Positions 59,877 to 64,000 of a DNA stretch of 64,000 bases are shown one piece after another. The stretch covers positions 651,174-715,173 of the forward strand of contig NZ_JAJALK010000002.1 in the NCBI RefSeq assembly GCF_020523825.1, read 5' to 3'. Every line of letters begins with the position of its first letter. Positions within the stretch are counted from its first letter, which is position 1. The position numbers and the translations under genes were made by a program. The DNA is from Methylobacterium brachiatum (GTDB lineage Bacteria; Pseudomonadota; Alphaproteobacteria; Rhizobiales; Beijerinckiaceae). Below the pieces are notes generated by a model. That model saw only the letters and a program-made list of their open reading frames with translations. It did no database searches and was not told where the DNA came from.

Positions 59877-60785
59877 TCACGGCCAGAAATCCAGCCGCGA
59901 CAGCAGGCGGTACCCCGCAGCCGCCTCGCCGACGGCCACGCTGCACGTTGTGCCCGCCGCGAGCGTCACGCCCGGGGGCACGGTGTTGATGTGGATCCGG
60001 ACGGGGATGCGCTGCGCCAGCCGCACCCAGGCGAAGACCGGATTGACGCTCGGTAGGCCCAGATGGTCCGGGACCTCGTTCGCGTCCGCGATACCGTGTC
60101 CGATGCTTTCGACATGTCCGGAGATGGGCGGCTCGAAGCCCATCAGGTGGATCTGGGCGCGGGCGCCGATGGCGATCCGGGACAGCTTGGTTTCCTCGAA
60201 ATACGCCGTGATCCAGAATCCCTCGGCATCGATGATCGAGACCCGGGTCAGGCCGGCCGTCGCATAATCGCCCGGCCGCATCCGGAGGTTGGTGACGTAG
60301 CCATCCAAAGGTGCCCGGACCGTCGTGCGATCGAGGTCGAGCTCAGCGACGTGGGCGGCCGCGATCGCCGCATCGTAATCCGCCCGCGCGATCGCCGCCG
60401 TAGCGTTTGCCTGCTCGATCGTCTCTGAGGCGACGACACCGGGGCTCAACTGGCTGCGCCGCCGCGCTGTCGCGGTTTTGAGCGCCGCATCCTCGCGCCT
60501 GGCCAGGACCACGGCCTGCGCCGTGTCGAGCGCCAGCCGGAAGCGGCGTGGGTCGATGACGTAGAGGATATCGCCCCGCCGGACGAACTGGTTGTCGACG
60601 ACGCGCACGTCGACGACCGTACCCGAAACCTCGGGGGTGACCCGCACGACCTCGGCGCTGACCCGCCCGTCGCGCGTCCAAGGTGCCAGCATGTAGACCC
60701 GCCACAGGGCCGTGAGCAGCATCGCCGTAGCGGCGACGATGGCCAGGGTCAGCAAGGGGCGGAGCAGGCGCTTCAGGACCGTCAT
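59877..60785 (-). CDS. HlyD family periplasmic adaptor subunit (AaeA/EmrA-like)
   Basis: A 302-residue membrane-fusion protein with one N-terminal membrane anchor (LLRPLLTLAIVAATAMLLTALWRVYML). The lipoyl half-motifs are VTPEVSGTVVDVRVVDNQFVRRGDILYVIDPRRF and LDRTTVRAPLDGYVTNLRMRPGDYA, with a helical hairpin between. ATG 60783-60785 follows the DUF1656 gene by 8 nt. It works with the FUSC transporter upstream to move organic acids out of the cell. Confidence 0.9.
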   Translation of the reverse strand: MTVLKRLLRPLLTLAIVAATAMLLTALWRVYMLAPWTRDGRVSAEVVRVTPEVSGTVVDVRVVDNQFVRRGDILYVIDPRRFRLALDTAQAVVLARREDAALKTATARRRSQLSPGVVASETIEQANATAAIARADYDAAIAAAHVAELDLDRTTVRAPLDGYVTNLRMRPGDYATAGLTRVSIIDAEGFWITAYFEETKLSRIAIGARAQIHLMGFEPPISGHVESIGHGIADANEVPDHLGLPSVNPVFAWVRLAQRIPVRIHINTVPPGVTLAAGTTCSVAVGEAAAGYRLLSRLDFWP

Positions 60786-60793
60786 GGCGGCAC

Positions 60794-60988
60794 TCAGACG
60801 AGGAGGAGGAGCAGTGCCACCGTCGCGAGGAGCACCGCGCATTCGAGCAGCGCGGGGTGCCAGGCGAAGCGCAGCAGGCCGGCCCGGTCCAGGACGGCGC
60901 GGAGCCCCATGAAGACCGGGATCGCCGCGGCGAGGTAGACCAGGATGGGCGGCAGGTAGACGCCGCCGATCGCGACCTCGCTCAGCAT
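60794..60988 (-). CDS. DUF1656 (AaeX-like) small membrane protein
   Basis: A 64-residue protein, MLSEVAIGGVYLPPILVYLAAAIPVFMGL then RAVLDRAGLLRFAWHPALLECAVLLATVALLLLLV, with two membrane helices. This is the standard AaeX/DUF1656 partner of FUSC-type exporters. It overlaps the FUSC gene by 7 nt. It lies in a much longer frame (to 61930) that is antisense noise. Confidence 0.88.
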   Translation of the reverse strand: MLSEVAIGGVYLPPILVYLAAAIPVFMGLRAVLDRAGLLRFAWHPALLECAVLLATVALLLLLV

Positions 60989-63045
60989 GGGGGGCTCCGG
61001 TGCCGGTCGAACGACCAGTCCGGATGGGCTTCGAGCAGCGCCACCATGTCGGTGAGGCCGGCGGCGACCCGATGGGCCGCGGGCCATGCGCGAGGATTTG
61101 CGATCGCGCGCGTGGCGATGTCGGCGGCCGCCGCGAGGGTGTCGCGCGCCTGCCGCGGCGACCGGGCGGCGTCGGCCAAGGCCTGCAAGATTAGGGTGCG
61201 GAGGAGGGCGGATGCGGCGGGGTGCTGGGCCGCGGCGCGGGCCCGGATTGCGGCGCGACCGAGACGCAGCCATGCGATCCCGTCCGCCAGGATCGCCGCT
61301 GCGGCGGGATCGCCCCTCAGGCTCAGCGCGATGCGGGCCAGGCGGTGATGCTGAAGATGCGCCCAGACATGCCGATGTTCGGGTGGGTCCGCATGGAGCA
61401 GTGCCAGCGCGTCGCGGCGCAGAGCCGCATGGATCCGGCGGGCCTGCCGGCGCGGATCGTGCGGCAGGAGCAGCTGAAAGGTCAGACGCGTCACGAGGAC
61501 CGCCGCGATCCAGCCGAACGCCTGGTTCAAGAAGGCCGGCACACTGAACACCATCGGGTTGGTGGCGCCGACGAGCGTGTTGAACGCGACTAGGAAGGCC
61601 AGCCCGGACAGCATGTGACGGGGCAGGGTGGTGGCGTAGAGCCCCGCCATCCAGAACGGCGCGAGCACGGCGATCAGCAGAGGGAAGCCTTGCACGTTCG
61701 GGATCAGGCCGAAGGCGCAGACGAAAGCCGCCGGCACGGCCACGATCGTACCGTTGACGAACGCGCCGGCGCTCGCGGCCGGGTTGCCGGTCATGGCGAG
61801 CAGGACCGCGTAGGGGGCGAGGATCAGCAGCAGGAGCGACCAATCGTTCCAGCTGGTCGCGATCCCGAAGGCGCCCGCGAGCAGGATCGCCAGCGCGGAA
61901 CGCAGGCCGTTCTCGGTCGCGGCCCCCCAATCCCGATGGAACCGGAATGACCTGGCCGGCACCGGGCGGCCACCGGACAGCCGTGCCATGCCGGACAGCG
62001 CCGACCTGTAATCCTCGGCGAATGCCAGGAGCCGGTCGAGGCCGATCAACCGGGCGGGGGTTCCGACATCGGCGGCTTCGGCGCGGCCGATGCGCGCCTG
62101 CAGCGCTTGGCTCAGCGCGGTGATCCGGTCGACCGCCTCATCGTAGCGCCGGGCCTCCAGTGCGGACAGGATCCGCGGCAGTTCGGTGACCACGTCCCTC
62201 CGTGCCGCGACGAGATCCTCGGGCGCCCGTGGATCGGGATCGCCGAGGTCCAACGTGCCCAGCAACGCGCCGAACAGGGCGGCGACGATGTCACGAACCG
62301 CGGCGTCACGGCCTGCCATGTCCCGGGACTCGGCACGGCTCAGTTCCAGCAGGTCGTCGATTGCGAAGAGGCCGGCAATCTGCGCCGCGGCAGGCAACGC
62401 ATGCGGCTGGCCTTCGTGCCGCAGCCGCTCTAGGGCGAGGCCGGCGATCGTGCCGAACTGCCCGATCAGAGCCTGATCCAGCGTGGTGCGCGTGGTACGC
62501 CTGCTGAGCAGGGCCGTCACCAACCCGAGGCAGGCTACGCCGACAGCGACGGTGGCGGTCCGGCCGAGCACGGCATCCAGAGCCCGCTCGGGCGCCTCCA
62601 ACGCGCCATACGTGGCGAGGCCGACCGTGTAACCGGCCACCGCCGCGCCCGACCCCCGGAAGTGGCGGAGCAGCGTGGCCGCGCCGGTACAGAGGCCGAG
62701 CCAGAGCGCGAAGCCGAGGATGAACAGGGCGGGAGCCTGGATGAACAAGCTCATGAGGGCGAGCGCCGCCGCCGCGCCGACCAACGTGCCGGCGAGGCGC
62801 CATCCCCCCTTGGCAAAAACCGCACCCGGGTTCGCGTTCGCCACCAGCAGCACCGTGGAGGCCGCCGAGTAAGGCGTCTCGAGTTGCAGGCCGAACGCGA
62901 TCCCGAGGGCGAGGATCGCGGCGGTCGTCGATCGCGCGACATGACGAGTGCGGGGCGTGAGGATGTCGATCGCACAAATGCGGTCGCCGGCGCTTCGCAG
63001 CAGGGCGGAGGTGCGGATTGCGGGGTGTGCGGCGTGGCCGGTCAT
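60982..63045 (-). CDS. FUSC family aromatic-acid exporter (AaeB-like)
   Basis: A 687-residue membrane transporter. Two blocks of helices (about residues 40-180 and 380-530) flank a soluble region, as in AaeB/FUSC proteins. Typical segments are STTAAILALGIAFGLQLETPYSAASTVLLVANANPGAVFAKGGWRLAGTLVGA and YAVLLAMTGNPAASAGAFVNGTIV. It heads an operon with DUF1656 and the HlyD-type adaptor. The cargo is unknown; relatives export p-hydroxybenzoate and fusaric acid. Confidence 0.92.
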   Translation of the reverse strand: MTGHAAHPAIRTSALLRSAGDRICAIDILTPRTRHVARSTTAAILALGIAFGLQLETPYSAASTVLLVANANPGAVFAKGGWRLAGTLVGAAAALALMSLFIQAPALFILGFALWLGLCTGAATLLRHFRGSGAAVAGYTVGLATYGALEAPERALDAVLGRTATVAVGVACLGLVTALLSRRTTRTTLDQALIGQFGTIAGLALERLRHEGQPHALPAAAQIAGLFAIDDLLELSRAESRDMAGRDAAVRDIVAALFGALLGTLDLGDPDPRAPEDLVAARRDVVTELPRILSALEARRYDEAVDRITALSQALQARIGRAEAADVGTPARLIGLDRLLAFAEDYRSALSGMARLSGGRPVPARSFRFHRDWGAATENGLRSALAILLAGAFGIATSWNDWSLLLLILAPYAVLLAMTGNPAASAGAFVNGTIVAVPAAFVCAFGLIPNVQGFPLLIAVLAPFWMAGLYATTLPRHMLSGLAFLVAFNTLVGATNPMVFSVPAFLNQAFGWIAAVLVTRLTFQLLLPHDPRRQARRIHAALRRDALALLHADPPEHRHVWAHLQHHRLARIALSLRGDPAAAAILADGIAWLRLGRAAIRARAAAQHPAASALLRTLILQALADAARSPRQARDTLAAAADIATRAIANPRAWPAAHRVAAGLTDMVALLEAHPDWSFDRHRSPPC

Positions 63046-63499
63046 CGGAAGGCAGCCGACGAATCGGCCGCGATGCAGGGTTCTGCGCTTACAGATCGAA
63101 TCGATGAATGACCCATGGCCGTCACTTGGAGCCGAAAAGTAGGATCATCCTATCTTTTGCCCGCGCGTCGTCAATCTGCGCGGCGGCGCGGACGTAAACC
63201 GGTTCCACGCCGCCGACGTGGAACGCGACCACCATTCGGCCGCGAACGACGCGGCGCTCCGGACGATCTGAAAGCCGATCGGCCCAGGCTGCCAGACACT
63301 GAGTGCCCCTATCCGAAAGACCGGGACCTCGCCGCGACGCTACGCACCTTCACGGCTGCGGAGTCACACGACGCTTCAGCCCACGTCGCCGGCCCTGGCC
63401 GTCGGAGCCGCGGACCGATTGCGGGGCGGCGTGAAGCATGGCGCCGCACATGCAGGGATGCGCCGCGGCTTTTCCCGTGAGATGCCGGCAAAAGGGTTG

Positions 63500-63529
63500 T
63501 TGACATAGGAATGCGGGGCGTCCTATACG
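63500..63529 (+). promoter_or_regulatory. rRNA operon promoter
   Basis: TTGACA (63500-63505) and a -10 of CTATAC (63523-63528, 17-bp spacer) or TATACG (63524-63529, 18-bp spacer). The sequence GGCGCCTCCC follows at the start point. It is the best promoter match in the window. Confidence 0.8.
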
Positions 63530-63658
63530 GCGCCTCCCGACGCGGTGCCGAAGCAACGGCGAGCCGGTTGGACGGACTTTCTGAAGATCTCAGCAGGACT
63601 TGACCGGGGCAGCCCGGTGGTTTACTGGTCTCTTCAAGGTACTGACGAAGGTCAGTTC

Positions 63659-63670
63659 CGCTCTTTGACA
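63659..63670 (+). promoter_or_regulatory. boxA-like antitermination site in the rRNA leader
   Basis: CGCTCTTTGACA resembles boxA (TGCTCTTTAACA in E. coli), bound by NusB-S10. It lies about 130 nt downstream of the promoter and 180 nt before 16S, as expected for a ribosomal leader. Confidence 0.65.
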
Positions 63671-63850
63671 AGTGAATACGAGAAAGAGAAGCGTGGACGG
63701 CGCTCGTCCTTGCGGGCCCGGCGTGAGCCGGGTCGTCAAGAGGATGCGAGCTGTCATACGCTTTTTGGAAGCTCACACGGTTCGGGTGGAAACGCCCGGA
63801 TCAATGTGAGCCTTCGTCAAGATGTAGTGATCAGCTTTGATCAATCTCTT

Positions 63851-64000
63851 CAACGTGAGAGTTTGATCCTGGCTCAGAGCGAACGCTGGCGGCAGGCTTA
63901 ACACATGCAAGTCGAGCGGGCCCTTCGGGGTCAGCGGCGGACGGGTGAGTAACGCGTGGGAACGTGCCCTCTGGTTCGGAATAACTCAGGGAAACTTGAG
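63851..64000 (+). rRNA. 16S ribosomal RNA, 5' end (truncated by window edge)
   Basis: The universal 27F site AGAGTTTGATCCTGGCTCAG is at 63858-63877, which places E. coli position 1 at about 63851. Sequence continues through GAACGCTGGCGGCAGGCTTAA, GTCGAGCGGGCCCTTCGGGG, GGACGGGTGAGTAACGCGTG and ends in the V2 region. The pattern matches Methylobacterium. Confidence 0.98.

Larger units (their letters stand above)
63046..63850 (+). promoter_or_regulatory. Upstream and leader region of the rRNA operon
   Basis: An 805-nt gap. The left part (63046-63490) is plain sequence with no supported ORF. The right part holds a strong promoter (63500-63529), a boxA-like antitermination site (63659-63670) and the spacer leading to 16S. 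The stretch at about 63640-63850 is lower in GC, as usual for rRNA leaders. Confidence 0.7.

Noticed and set aside
63545..63901. ORF of 118 codons running from the rRNA promoter into 16S
   Set aside because: It overlaps the rRNA leader and the mature 16S 5' end, and contains the boxA-like site.

Overview
The window is high-GC alphaproteobacterial DNA. It ends inside a 16S rRNA gene (from about 63851 to the edge) whose 5' end reads like genus Methylobacterium (Methylobacteriaceae, Hyphomicrobiales). Supporting signs are a RegB/RegA redox two-component pair, an intracellular polyhydroxybutyrate depolymerase, a MucR/Ros-type regulator, and three identical parS-like 16-mers. Those 16-mers suggest that this part of the chromosome lies within the origin-proximal ParB zone. 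No phage, insertion sequence, CRISPR array or tRNA gene was recognised.

Layout. 1-2730: the tail of an upstream gene (perhaps an amidase) and penicillin-binding protein 1A. 2943-4400: a candidate small RNA, purQ, purS and a small membrane protein, all on the minus strand. 4519-8136: the regB-regA operon divergent from a PHB depolymerase gene. 8634-15775: a family-5 peptide/opine-type ABC importer (binding protein, two permeases, two ATPases) ending in an amidohydrolase/deacetylase. Its permease-ATPase core lies between two inverted copies of a 97-bp palindromic repeat. 16076-22001: a plus-strand run of ABC ATPase, permease, Ldh-type 2-hydroxyacid dehydrogenase, SorA-like molybdenum sulfite dehydrogenase, SorB-like cytochrome c and a YeiH-type putative sulfate exporter. 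I read this run as an organosulfonate or sulfite-handling module. 22253-22702: a MucR homologue without the zinc-finger cysteines.

23220-30793: a second peptide-type ABC importer on the minus strand, with a fused double ATPase, an M20 peptidase, two permeases and a binding protein, divergent from a LysR regulator. 30803-41818: mixed genes, namely a CDP-diacylglycerol diphosphatase, a DUF2891 protein, a hybrid histidine kinase, an acyl-CoA dehydrogenase-like protein, an Mfd-like helicase, a GlcG/HbpS protein and a PAS protein. 41926-45773: an M20 carbamoylase, a spermidine-synthase-fold protein, small hypotheticals and a well-supported candidate small RNA at about 45053-45142. 45807-49247: a cupredoxin, a LysR regulator and a yceI-cybB-yceI operon. 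49525-54915: small exported proteins, including two LprI-like ones, around a translationally coupled amino-acid decarboxylase/GNAT pair, plus a PxpA homologue. 55302-63045: a TonB-dependent receptor, an HNH-like protein next to a parS site and a 108-bp repeat, a cystathionine synthase/lyase and an AaeB-DUF1656-AaeA efflux operon. 63046-64000: the rRNA leader (promoter, boxA-like site) and the start of 16S.

All calls come from reading protein motifs, start sites and gene order by eye. No database search was possible. Functions given at family level should be taken as family level. The substrates of all transporters are unknown.
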